A DNA stretch of 38,957 bases from CADCWF01 sp903864575 (GTDB lineage Bacteria; Chloroflexota; Chloroflexia; Thermomicrobiales; UBA6265), in NCBI GenBank assembly GCA_040376155.1, contig JBEIRG010000001.1, positions 1 to 38,957 of the forward strand. The letters are read 5' to 3'. A program made the position numbers and the translations under genes. Below the pieces are notes generated by a model. The model was given only the letters and a program-made list of their open reading frames with translations, ran no database searches and had not been told where the DNA came from. Shown one piece after another: positions 8,303-15,500 of the stretch (within the stretch, counting starts at the first letter, position 1; the number at the start of each line of letters is the position of its first letter).

Positions 8303-9047
8303 GCCGGCTCTCCCCGATCTGCGCGCCGATGCAGGCGGCCACAATGGTCCCGGCAATCAGCGCGGTGCCCCCGTCCGTCACCTGCCGCAAACCCACGACG
8401 ATCGCCCCGGATAGCGTGGCGACCGCCCAGTCCCTCCGGTTTCGCGCCACCGCGAGCAGGAGCGAAAGAAAGGTCAGCGGGAAGATGAGATCCAGCCCCA
8501 ACGCCGTCGGGTCCGGGATGCGGTCGCCCAACATGATGCCCAGTGCCGAGGCCACCTGCCACGAGACGTAGAGCGTCAAACTCGCACCCCAGAAAAAGGC
8601 GGTGCTCGCCCGCCCCTGCCGAGACTCGCGGATGGTCACTGCGTAGCTTTCATCGGTCAGGGTGAATGCCTGCACGAGGCGGGGCGGCGGCTCGTCGCCG
8701 GGCAGCTCCCGCGCCAGCGACATGCCGTAAAGCAGGTGCCGCAGGTTCATCACGAAGACGGCAAGCGCAACCGCCACATAGGCCGCGCCACCCGCGACGA
8801 GGCTCACCACCGCCAGTTGCGCCGCCCCGGCGAAGAGCAGCAGGCTCATCGCCATCGTCTGAACCGGACTCCACCCGGCCGCGAGGGCGCTCACCCCGTA
8901 GACCATGCCGAAGGGAATCACGCCGACCATCAGCGGCAGCATGGCAAGCGACCCGGCGCGAAACCGGGTCTGCCACGAGGCGTGTGTCGGCGATTCAGGA
9001 GTGGCCTGACGCGGCGACTCCGCGGCCACCGGTTCCACAGGCGACAT
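8295..9047 (-). CDS. azlC: AzlC-type branched-chain amino-acid exporter subunit
   Basis: A 250-residue membrane protein of the AzlC family (LIV-E type export of branched-chain amino acids). After a polar N-terminus of about 30 residues come several membrane segments with hallmark stretches IPFGMVYG, FAGAAQLAVVSLV, NLRHLLYGMSLA and LTDESYAV. It lies 48 bp downstream of the ATP-grasp gene and overlaps azlD, so the likely operon is small protein, ATP-grasp, azlC, azlD. Confidence 0.93.
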   Translation of the reverse strand: MSPVEPVAAESPRQATPESPTHASWQTRFRAGSLAMLPLMVGVIPFGMVYGVSALAAGWSPVQTMAMSLLLFAGAAQLAVVSLVAGGAAYVAVALAVFVMNLRHLLYGMSLARELPGDEPPPRLVQAFTLTDESYAVTIRESRQGRASTAFFWGASLTLYVSWQVASALGIMLGDRIPDPTALGLDLIFPLTFLSLLLAVARNRRDWAVATLSGAIVVGLRQVTDGGTALIAGTIVAACIGAQIGESRRG

Positions 9048-9095
9048 GCCCGGCAGGATACCACCGCGCAGGCGGCCTTACGCCGGGGACCTGCG

Positions 9096-10391
9096 TCAGC
9101 GATTGACCATTCGCAGCGACAGCGTCGGCGCGATGTCGAAGCGCAGGCAGGCGTGCGCCTCGCGGAGGGCGGCTTCGACCGTTGCAGGGGTCTCGCCGCG
9201 CGCGAAGATGAAACCGAGGTAGGCGGCTCCCTCCGGCAGCGGCACGACCCGGTTATTCACCCGCGCCGTGATGTCCAACCCGGTGATGCCGGGAACCGCG
9301 CACGCCGCCTCCCCGCCGGACCAGCCGCGAAGCATCCCGGCCCCGGGAATGGGGATCATCATCACCCCAACCGCGCCAGCATCGCCGCCCCCGTCGGAGA
9401 GCGGCAACGGCAACCCGACGGCATGGCGCAGGATGACCTCCTCCAGCGCCGCGCCAAGCGTGTGCTCCAGCACCGAGGAGCAGAGCCCGCCGATGGAGCG
9501 CCCCGCCAGTTCGATCGGCCACACCCCATGCTCGTTGATCCGCAACTCGGCATGGACCGGCCCTTGCCGCAACCCCACCGCCGCGGCGGCCTCGGCGGTG
9601 CGCCCAGCAATCGCCCGCTGCACATCGTCAGGCAGGCGCGATGGGGTCACGTAGATTGTTTCCTCGAAAAATGGTCCCTCGAGCGGGTCCGGCTTGTCGA
9701 AGATCGCCAGCACCTGCAATTCGCCGCGCGTCAACAGTCCCTCGACGGCCACCTCGACGCCCGGAAGGTACTCCTCGACCAGCAGGAACGCCGCTTCGGG
9801 GTCCGCGCCTTCCTCCTGGACAATGGCGCGGGTCCGGCTCCATGCGGCGGCGAACTGCCCCGGGTCATCGGCGCGGATCACGCCGCGGCTGCCGGACAGC
9901 CGCGGTGGCTTGACGACGCAGGGCCAACCGACCTCCCGGCCGACCACGGCGGCGACCGCAGCCGGATCGGCATCCAGCGGGAACCGTTGAAATTCGGGGA
10001 CCGGCACGCCCGCCGCCGCAAACCGTTCCCGCATCACCCACTTGTCCCGCGCGGCGAGCGCCGACGCCGGGTCGTTATGCGGGAGGCCGAGGCGGTCCGC
10101 GGCGCTTGCCGCGAGCAGCGTACCGGCGTCGTCGACCGGCAGGATGGCATCGAGGGGCTTCGCCGCGTGAATCGCGGCGATCCGCCCGACGGCATCCTCC
10201 GGGCGGCTGAAATCGAGCGAAACCGGCACGCCCCAGTGCGTGGCCAGGGGATCGGGCAGGTCGATCCCCTGCACCGTTTCCAGGCCGAGCCGTTCCGCCG
10301 CGCCGAGGAAGGCGGCATGGCGGTAACTGGCCGGTCCATAGAGAACCAGCACTCGCGGGGCCGCGCCGGGTTCACCCGAATCGGATGACAT
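9096..10391 (-). CDS. ATP-grasp enzyme, L-amino-acid-ligase-like
   Basis: A 431-residue ATP-grasp ligase. The N-terminal pre-ATP-grasp domain reads VLVLYGP...; the central domain has DKWVMRERFAAAGVPVPEF, CVVKPPRLSGSRGV and the metal-binding HAELRINEHGVWPIELAGR. The C-terminal part, roughly 330-431, resembles the LAL C-terminal domain of L-amino-acid ligases and carnosine-synthase-like enzymes. The expected chemistry is an acyl-phosphate intermediate joined to an amine, for example dipeptide formation; substrates are unknown. The start is 13 bases after the small gene and has no clear ribosome site. The azlCD exporter directly downstream suggests that its product or an amino acid is exported. 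Confidence 0.85.
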   Translation of the reverse strand: MSSDSGEPGAAPRVLVLYGPASYRHAAFLGAAERLGLETVQGIDLPDPLATHWGVPVSLDFSRPEDAVGRIAAIHAAKPLDAILPVDDAGTLLAASAADRLGLPHNDPASALAARDKWVMRERFAAAGVPVPEFQRFPLDADPAAVAAVVGREVGWPCVVKPPRLSGSRGVIRADDPGQFAAAWSRTRAIVQEEGADPEAAFLLVEEYLPGVEVAVEGLLTRGELQVLAIFDKPDPLEGPFFEETIYVTPSRLPDDVQRAIAGRTAEAAAAVGLRQGPVHAELRINEHGVWPIELAGRSIGGLCSSVLEHTLGAALEEVILRHAVGLPLPLSDGGGDAGAVGVMMIPIPGAGMLRGWSGGEAACAVPGITGLDITARVNNRVVPLPEGAAYLGFIFARGETPATVEAALREAHACLRFDIAPTLSLRMVNR

Positions 10392-10404
10392 GACGCGGGG
10401 GAAG

Positions 10405-10650
10405 CTAGGCGCCCTCGGCCGCCACGCCGAGGTCGACCGTCACCAGCGTGAAGACGCCGCCCTGTCCGTCGGAGGTGATGCTGATGTTCTTCACGATGAC
10501 GTTCGGATACTTGCCCGCCGAGCGGTCGCGGGCGAGCCACTCGTTGACGGCGTTCATGGCCGTCGAGGGATCGGCGGCGGCGTTGTAGCTGTGAAACAGG
10601 AAGACCCGCGTCGTGGCGGGAACGAGATCCATCATCGAGGCACGCTCCAT
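10405..10650 (-). CDS. Small conserved-looking protein of unknown function
   Basis: An 81-residue soluble protein with an alpha/beta look: RVFLFHSYN, an amphipathic helix AMNAVNEWLARD, then VIVKNISI and FTLVTVDLG strands. The pattern recalls small sporulation-type Cse60-like proteins only vaguely. ATG 10650 was chosen because AGGT lies six bases upstream; the frame is open further but that part is not protein-like. It heads the minus-strand run with the ATP-grasp gene 13 bases downstream, so it may serve that enzyme. Confidence 0.6.
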   Translation of the reverse strand: MERASMMDLVPATTRVFLFHSYNAAADPSTAMNAVNEWLARDRSAGKYPNVIVKNISITSDGQGGVFTLVTVDLGVAAEGA

Positions 10651-10717
10651 CTGACCTGCTGGCCCAGTTGCCGATGCGAGTATACGGAGTTGCGGGAAAC
10701 CCGGGCCGGGGATGGAA

Positions 10718-10770
10718 ACGGTCCCGGCGAATGATCGCCGGGACCGTCCGGGCTTCCCGGCTGGGAAGCC
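10718..10770 (-). terminator. Two tandem strong hairpins
   Basis: A perfect 13-bp stem (10718-10730 with 10735-10747, loop atga) is followed by a perfect 8-bp stem ggcttccc/gggaagcc (10751-10758 with 10763-10770). They begin four bases beyond the stop of the beta-helix gene on the minus strand and separate it from the ATP-grasp operon. There is no U-run, but the stems are very stable; they could work in both directions. Confidence 0.65.
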
Positions 10771-10774
10771 GCAG

Positions 10775-11548
10775 CTACGCGCAGTAACTCGTGTCACAGG
10801 CATAGGCCGAACCGGTGAAGTGGTAGACGCAGTTGCAGGTTACGCCGGTGTTGCCGGTCACCGTGCACCCCGTCATCGTGACGGTCGATGCAAGGCCGTC
10901 GTAGAACCCGACGCCGCCCGAGCCGTCCGCGACGTTGTCCTTCACCTCGACATTCGTCAGCGTGATCGACACCGGCGACTGCGAATCGTTGAGGAACGAG
11001 AATGCGCCGCCATTCCCGTAGGCCGCGTTGTTGGTGTAGGCGTGGTTGCCGCTCAGCTTGCCGCCCGTCATGGCGAGGGTGGCGGGTGCGACGAGGGTAA
11101 TCCCGCCGCCCTCGCTCTTCGTCGCGTTGTTGGTGATTTCGCAGTCGGTCAGGGTGGAGACCCCATAGGAGAGGAACCCGCCGCCACGGCTGAGGTTGGG
11201 CCGGATGTCATTGCCGTCCAGCGTGAGGCGGACGCCATTGAAGACCGGCCCGGTCGGGTTGCCATCCATGAAAATGCCGTTGATGCCCGTGCTGTTCTTG
11301 ACGGTCACGTCGGTCATGTTGACGGTCATGCCGCTATTGCCGAATGCATAGATCGCCCCGCCGTCGCCCCCGCCGCTGTTCTGGATCGTCAGGTTGGATA
11401 TCGACACGGTGATTGCCGAGGAGTAGTTCCCTGCGCCGACCTGGAATCCGGAGCGGACCGACAACCCGTCGAGGATGACGGTCGCTTCATCGTCGCCTCT
11501 CACGCTGAGATTCCTGGTGATAACCCCGAAGCAGGAACCGCCGTTCAC
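10775..11548 (-). CDS. Right-handed beta-helix protein, 5' part missing
   Basis: Parallel beta-helix of the polymorphic/probable outer-surface repeat type. It has short turns such as LTIQNSGGGDGGAI, CEITNNATKSEGGGI and VEVKDNVADGSGGVGF, rich in Asn, Gly and Thr, and ends in a Cys-containing tail. The GTG at 11548 overlaps the TGA of the upstream ATPase fragment by four bases and could be translated. However, protein-like beta-helix sequence (PDGGTVCIQAGTYS) continues upstream of it to about 11590 inside the other gene's reading frame, and no signal peptide is present. It therefore looks like the 3' portion of a larger secreted protein fused to foreign sequence. Confidence 0.65.
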   Translation of the reverse strand: MNGGSCFGVITRNLSVRGDDEATVILDGLSVRSGFQVGAGNYSSAITVSISNLTIQNSGGGDGGAIYAFGNSGMTVNMTDVTVKNSTGINGIFMDGNPTGPVFNGVRLTLDGNDIRPNLSRGGGFLSYGVSTLTDCEITNNATKSEGGGITLVAPATLAMTGGKLSGNHAYTNNAAYGNGGAFSFLNDSQSPVSITLTNVEVKDNVADGSGGVGFYDGLASTVTMTGCTVTGNTGVTCNCVYHFTGSAYACDTSYCA

Positions 11549-12216
11549 CGAGTAGGTCCCCGCCTGGATGCAGACCGTGCCGCCGTCCGGCGCAGCGTCG
11601 GCAGCAACCGCAGCGCATCGGCATCTGACCGGCGGAGAGCGCCCTCGTCGAAAAGGTCGAGAAGCCCGCGTTGCTCGAGGTCGTCGAGCGCGGAAATCGC
11701 GGGGCGCCAGCGGGCGGCAAGGACCACGTGAACATTCGGAGCGGGCTGCCGGAGCATTGAGTCCAGCAGATCGTTGACGGCGGAGTTGGCGGCGATCGCG
11801 TGGTAGTCATCGAAGATCACCACGAGATGCCGATCGAGCACCGCGAGCGCATCCACGAACGCCTCCCCGATCGCCCGGGGATCGGGGGCTGCCTGTTGGA
11901 GCAACGTGGCCACGCCACCCATCACCCCCGGCAGGACTCGGTCAATCGCCACGGCCAGCATTGACGCGAAAATCACCGGGTCGTCAACGCCGGGATCGAG
12001 CGAGATACAGACGCGCAGACGGCGAGAGCTGCGCGCCCACTGGTCGAGCAGGGTCGACTTCCCGTAGCCCGGCCCGGCGATGACGAGCGAGGCAGACAAT
12101 GCGCCGATGCGGTCGAGACTGGCCAGCAGCCGTGGCCGCCGGATGGTGTCCGGCGGCACGACAGGCGGCAGGAGTTTGACGAGCCGGACGGACCGGCGTG
12201 CTTGCGGCGATCCCAC
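11545..12216 (-). pseudogene. Truncated MalT/LuxR-type STAND ATPase
   Basis: The N-terminal 200 or so residues of a MalT-type transcriptional activator: LLPPVVPPDTIRRPRLLASL leads to Walker A GPGYGKST (about residues 48-55) and Walker B LVVIFDDYH (about 132-140), then VVLAARWRPA and LEQRGLLDLFDEGALR. Full members have about 800-900 residues with TPR-like repeats and a C-terminal LuxR helix-turn-helix; none of that follows. The frame is taken over by beta-helix coding sequence near 11600. The gene is thus probably dead, or at best encodes an ATPase fragment. Confidence 0.75.
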
Positions 12217-12260
12217 GGCGACGCTCCGGCGTCATCATCCCGCGCGGCGCATCCGGCGGG

Positions 12261-12902
12261 CTAGCGCGATCCGATCGCGAGCAGCGCGAGCCCGGCGACG
12301 ATCAGCAGAAGGTTCAGCGCCCGCGCGCCCGGACGCAGCCGCTCCAGCAGCGACATCGTCTGCTCGGGATCGTAGTGGCGCGCCACCGGCCAGAGCGCGG
12401 TGGACTGCCGCACGACGCCGAAGATGAATCCGCTCGCGAGCCCCTGCCCGATGCTTCCCGTGAACTGGAAGGCGAGCAGCACCATCAGCGCCGTATGGTA
12501 GATCGGCGTATAGAGTCCGCATCCCATCATCAGACCCCAGAGCATGTAGATCTTTTCCGGCGCGGTTCCCCTCGCCCACCGGCGAGGCACCTGCCGCTGA
12601 CGGCCCAACTGGTAGGTCTTCAGCCATACCGCAAGCCCGAGCGCAACCACCGCCGTCGCGCCCACAATCCACGGCCGCCACTGCCCGAGACCCAGGAGCG
12701 TTCCAGCCGCGCCCAGCAGACCACCGACCACTGCGCCGCCAACCCCGGAGGCGACGACGTGGATGATTCCGTAGCGCCAGGCGCGCGCGCTGTCTCCCCG
12801 ACCGAGGAGACCGAGGCTGAGCCCCATGTTCACCGTTCAGGGAACGTGCGCGCTCAGCAGCCCGACCAACCCGGCGAACACGAGCAGCAATCCCGTCTGC
12901 AT
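12261..12902 (-). pseudogene. CcdA/MauF-like membrane protein split by an in-frame TGA
   Basis: About 213 codons with roughly six hydrophobic segments. The start at 12902 follows an AGGA-containing ribosome site and reads MQTGLLLVFAGLVGLLSAHV. Codon 22 is TGA (12839-12837), and the same frame then continues TVNMGLSLGLLGRG to 12261. The hydrophobic pattern and the GCGLYTPIYHT...TGSIGQG half resemble CcdA/DsbD/MauF thiol-redox membrane proteins, but their usual cysteine pairs are missing. A Trp (TGG) would fit the stop position. The C-terminal 190 residues could start at ATG 12833. It follows the Cys-rich gene by 10 bp, so disulfide handling for that product is a reasonable guess. Confidence 0.6.
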
Positions 12903-12912
12903 GATCCTGACC

Positions 12913-13395
12913 TCACCCTCGGGCCGGAACCGGTGCGACCGGAGCAACCGGTGCAACCGGAGCGCAACGCCCGGCCCTGGTACATCGCTTCGAGCAGCAG
13001 TAGTCCGCGGTCTCCTTCGTGCAAGGATGAACCTCAAGCCCGCAGCAGACCCATTGATCGTCCAGCCGACCCGTGCAAAGCGACGACCCGCAACATGGTA
13101 GTTCGTCACCGTACACGCATGGGGTTTTATACGGCTTGCAGCACTGCTTGTTGTTCACCATTCGCCGGGTCATGCAGTAATCGCCGCACTGCACCCGGCG
13201 GTCGTTGCACCGACACACGCCATTGTCGCAGTAGGACCCCCGGCAGCAGGCATCATCCGCGCGGCAAGGCATCCCGGGATACCGGCACTCGGCAGCCCGG
13301 GCATCAGGCACGTTCGTCACGATGCCCGCGAGCGCGGCCAGCGATCCCCGCCGGGACATGGCGCGGGCGAGCGCATCGAACCGCTGACCGTCCAT
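12913..13395 (-). CDS. Tat-exported Cys-rich protein with two knottin-like modules
   Basis: A 160-residue protein. Residues 1-35 form a Tat-like leader (MDGQRFDALARAMSRRGS, then a hydrophobic stretch and an Ala-x-Ala-like end). The mature part holds 22 cysteines. The first module is C-x6-C-x5-CC-x4-C-x4-C, exactly the inhibitor-cystine-knot spacing of small toxins and agouti-type proteins. A second is C-x6-C-x7-CC-x4-C-x9-C. Another CC pair follows, and the C-terminus is an APVAPVAPV tract. Its ATG shares one base with the stop of the upstream Cys-rich gene (TGATG). It should act outside the cell; its function is unknown. The ORF call is firm, the fold inferred from Cys spacing. Confidence 0.75.
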   Translation of the reverse strand: MDGQRFDALARAMSRRGSLAALAGIVTNVPDARAAECRYPGMPCRADDACCRGSYCDNGVCRCNDRRVQCGDYCMTRRMVNNKQCCKPYKTPCVYGDELPCCGSSLCTGRLDDQWVCCGLEVHPCTKETADYCCSKRCTRAGRCAPVAPVAPVAPVPARG

Positions 13396-13901
13396 CAGCC
13401 GCGCCCCGGCCGCGGTCGCTTGCCTACCGCTTCGAAGCGGACGCTCACCCGCTCCCGGCAACCGCACCCATAGGTTCCATCGGGATATTGCGTCGATGGC
13501 CACGGCGATCCAGCGGACAGCACGATCGGGGTGGTGCAACGGCAATCGCAGCACTTCCAGTAGGCGTAGCGGTTGCGGGACGTGCCCTGGCGCTCCAGCG
13601 CGGTGCACCAGCAGGACGCTTCGATCTGTTGCCCGTAGAAGATGGTGTCGGGCGTACACGCGCCGGTGCAGGCCGTACCCTGACACAGGGCAGGATCCGT
13701 ATCGGCGCAGGCGGTCAGGAACGGCATGTTGCACGCGGTATCCTCGGTCAGGCGCACCGCGCACCGGGCGGCGTCAACCTCCCCGCCTGATGCCGCGAGC
13801 GCGGCAAGGTAGGCAAACGCCGCCGCCGCCACGCCCTTCATCGCGCCGCGGCGGGTGGTGCTCCGCGCCACAGCCTCCGCGAGTCGCTCGACCAACCGCA
13901 T
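13395..13901 (-). CDS. Tat-exported 14-cysteine protein, weakly like methylamine dehydrogenase light chain
   Basis: A 168-residue protein with a twin-arginine leader (STTRRGAMKG, hydrophobic AAAAFAYLAALAA, cleavage near VDAA) and a mature domain with 14 cysteines. The start at 13901 follows GGAAGGA. The block from ACTPDT through EASCWC to AYWKCCDCRC resembles the Cys-dense core of MauA, the light chain of methylamine dehydrogenase (there NCPPGT, VASC, AYRDCC). The tryptophans that form the TTQ cofactor in MauA are not at the matching places. It heads a translationally coupled unit with the knottin-like protein and the CcdA/MauF-like gene. Function unknown; the similarity is a hypothesis. Confidence 0.65.
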   Translation of the reverse strand: MRLVERLAEAVARSTTRRGAMKGVAAAAFAYLAALAASGGEVDAARCAVRLTEDTACNMPFLTACADTDPALCQGTACTGACTPDTIFYGQQIEASCWCTALERQGTSRNRYAYWKCCDCRCTTPIVLSAGSPWPSTQYPDGTYGCGCRERVSVRFEAVGKRPRPGRG

Positions 13902-14150
13902 CCATCCGTCCTTCCAGCCGCGCGCACGCGCTGGCCGGAACAGACAGTAGCACGGGCATGGCTGCAGGTGCATGGGCGGATCCGGGCCGCCCGCCTCGGG
14001 CGCCTGCGCAAACGCCGAAACGGCGCGATGGCCGGCGGGGCTAGCGCCGTGCATCACGCCGTTTCGAGGAATAGGGGCGACGGGGTGGTTGGGGCACACC
14101 CGTCAACGGGACCAGAATTGCCGCGGGGAGGCAGGAATCGTCTGGAATAG

Positions 14151-14900
14151 TCAGGCGGTGTGGCGGACCGCCGGCCGGCTGGAGGACTGGGAAACCAGCC
14201 ACTGCACGCCGGAGTTGCTCAGCGGCGGGGTGATCTCGACCCAACCCTGCCGCACGGCATGGAGGATCGCGCCGACCCGGTCTTCGGTCTCCAGCTTGCG
14301 GAGGACCGACGTGAAATGATTCTTCACCGTCTGCTCCGTAACGTAAAGCGCCTCGGCGATCTGCTTGTTGGAGAGTCCCTGCGCCGCGCAGTCCAGCACC
14401 GCCAGCTCACGGGTGGAGAGCGGCAGAGCGTCAAGCGCTACAGCGCGACGGGTGGAGACCACCCGCATCTCCGCGCGAAGGCGATTGGCCAGGGCAGGCC
14501 GCGATTGCACCTGCGCCCGGAGAAGATGCTCGCCGGAACAGACCCTGTCGATCGCCTCGAGCAGGCTTGAGGGCGTCAGATCGCGCGGAAGCATCACCAG
14601 CGCCCCGGTGCGGAACGCCTCCAGCATCCGGCCATCGTCGCCAACCATGGACACGAGCGCGATTTTCACCCGCGGGTCTTTCTTGCGAAGGATGCGGGCC
14701 GTCTTCAGACCGGAGATTCCCGGCAACTGGACGTCCAGCACGATCAGGTCGGGGCGGTTCACGTCCGCCGCGTCGATCGCCTCGTGAGCGCATCCCGCCT
14801 CGCCCACGATCCGATATCGTCCGCTGGCCTCCAGCACGCGCCGAACCCCAGCGCGGTAGAGCGGATGGTCATCGACGAGCAAAACTCGCTTGCCTAGCAC
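14151..14900 (-). CDS. NarL/FixJ-type response regulator
   Basis: A 249-residue two-component transcription factor. The receiver domain (about 4-120) has the acidic pair D10-D11 in LLVDDHP and phosphoacceptor D56 in LIVLDVQLPG. The normally invariant Lys near the end of the domain is replaced: GALVMLPRD stands where G..GYLLKD is usual. A LuxR-type helix-turn-helix follows at about 165-225 (LSTRELAVLDCAAQGLSNKQ, then TEQTVKNH). The GTG start at 14900 was chosen for the GGGAGGGAG about eight bases upstream. No histidine kinase is in the window. Phased repeats at 15039-15068 may be its control site. Confidence 0.9.
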   Translation of the reverse strand: MLGKRVLLVDDHPLYRAGVRRVLEASGRYRIVGEAGCAHEAIDAADVNRPDLIVLDVQLPGISGLKTARILRKKDPRVKIALVSMVGDDGRMLEAFRTGALVMLPRDLTPSSLLEAIDRVCSGEHLLRAQVQSRPALANRLRAEMRVVSTRRAVALDALPLSTRELAVLDCAAQGLSNKQIAEALYVTEQTVKNHFTSVLRKLETEDRVGAILHAVRQGWVEITPPLSNSGVQWLVSQSSSRPAVRHTA

Positions 14901-15038
14901 AGTGTTCTCCCTCCCAGCCGTTTCGATCCGGGATCCCCATCCCCGGCGCCGCGTCCTCACCCGCCAGCGCCTCCGGACCGATATGAACAATCTACGGCCT
15001 ATGCCGGACAATTACAACGTCCTCAAAGACAACGTTTG

Positions 15039-15068
15039 TTCGTACATTCACTCGTATGCAGTTCGTAC
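15039..15068. promoter_or_regulatory. Three phased direct repeats upstream of the response regulator
   Basis: TTCGTAC (15039), CTCGTAT (15051) and TTCGTAC (15062) are spaced 12 and 11 bases apart, about one helical turn, in the AT-rich leader of the regulator gene. This layout is typical of operators bound by oligomers on one DNA face, so autoregulation is plausible. Confidence 0.5.
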
Positions 15069-15269
15069 GATTACCACCGTACTATGACAATTTGTCAATT
15101 TCATCCCGAGGGACAGGATGGCTGGTGTCCGTTCACTGCCTGATGCGCTCCTGAACGCGGCGACACACTGTCACACACGACCCGATTTCGACCCGGATGG
15201 CCCCGCCTCCGACTCATGCCAGCCTGTCACGAAGCCGGCATCCGGTTTCAGCGATTTCATGGACATGCG

Positions 15270-15308
15270 AAAAAAGCGCGGGGCGGACCTGTCCGGCCGC
15301 CCCGCGCT
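15270..15308 (-). terminator. Rho-independent terminator
   Basis: On the minus strand, an 11-12 bp GC-rich stem (gcgcggggcgg paired with ccgccccgcgc, loop of 10) is followed by six T residues. It lies about 195 bases after the stop of the secreted metalloprotein gene and is the best canonical terminator in the window. Confidence 0.85.
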
Positions 15309-15500
15309 GGAATGCATTTCCCTGGATTGGCGAACACCGCCAGCACGCGGTCGGAGCTATCTGAACGAGATCGCCCACACCCCGGAGATGGTATCCAATT
15401 GCCCGCCGTGCGCTTCAACGGACCGCGACCCGGGACAGTCCTTTCAACTCCCCGTCTCGCCGGATGACGGCAGGACCGCTCCCGCGGCCGCCACCTGGTC

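Larger units (their letters stand above)
14901..15500. other. Intergenic region with AT-rich control segment and terminator
   Basis: About 600 bp. The segment 14980-15115 is distinctly AT-rich and contains phased repeats (15039-15068) and an inverted repeat tgaca-att-tgtca at 15085-15097; on the minus strand the latter includes TTGACA, a possible -35 box. From 15118 to 15500 only a minus-strand terminator (15270-15308) is convincing. An open frame on the plus strand here lacks any protein-like pattern. Confidence 0.5.

Noticed and set aside
8736..10388. 550-codon open frame on the plus strand
   Set aside because: Antisense to the ATP-grasp gene; His/Arg/Gly-rich with no domain, typical of the mirror frame of high-GC coding DNA.
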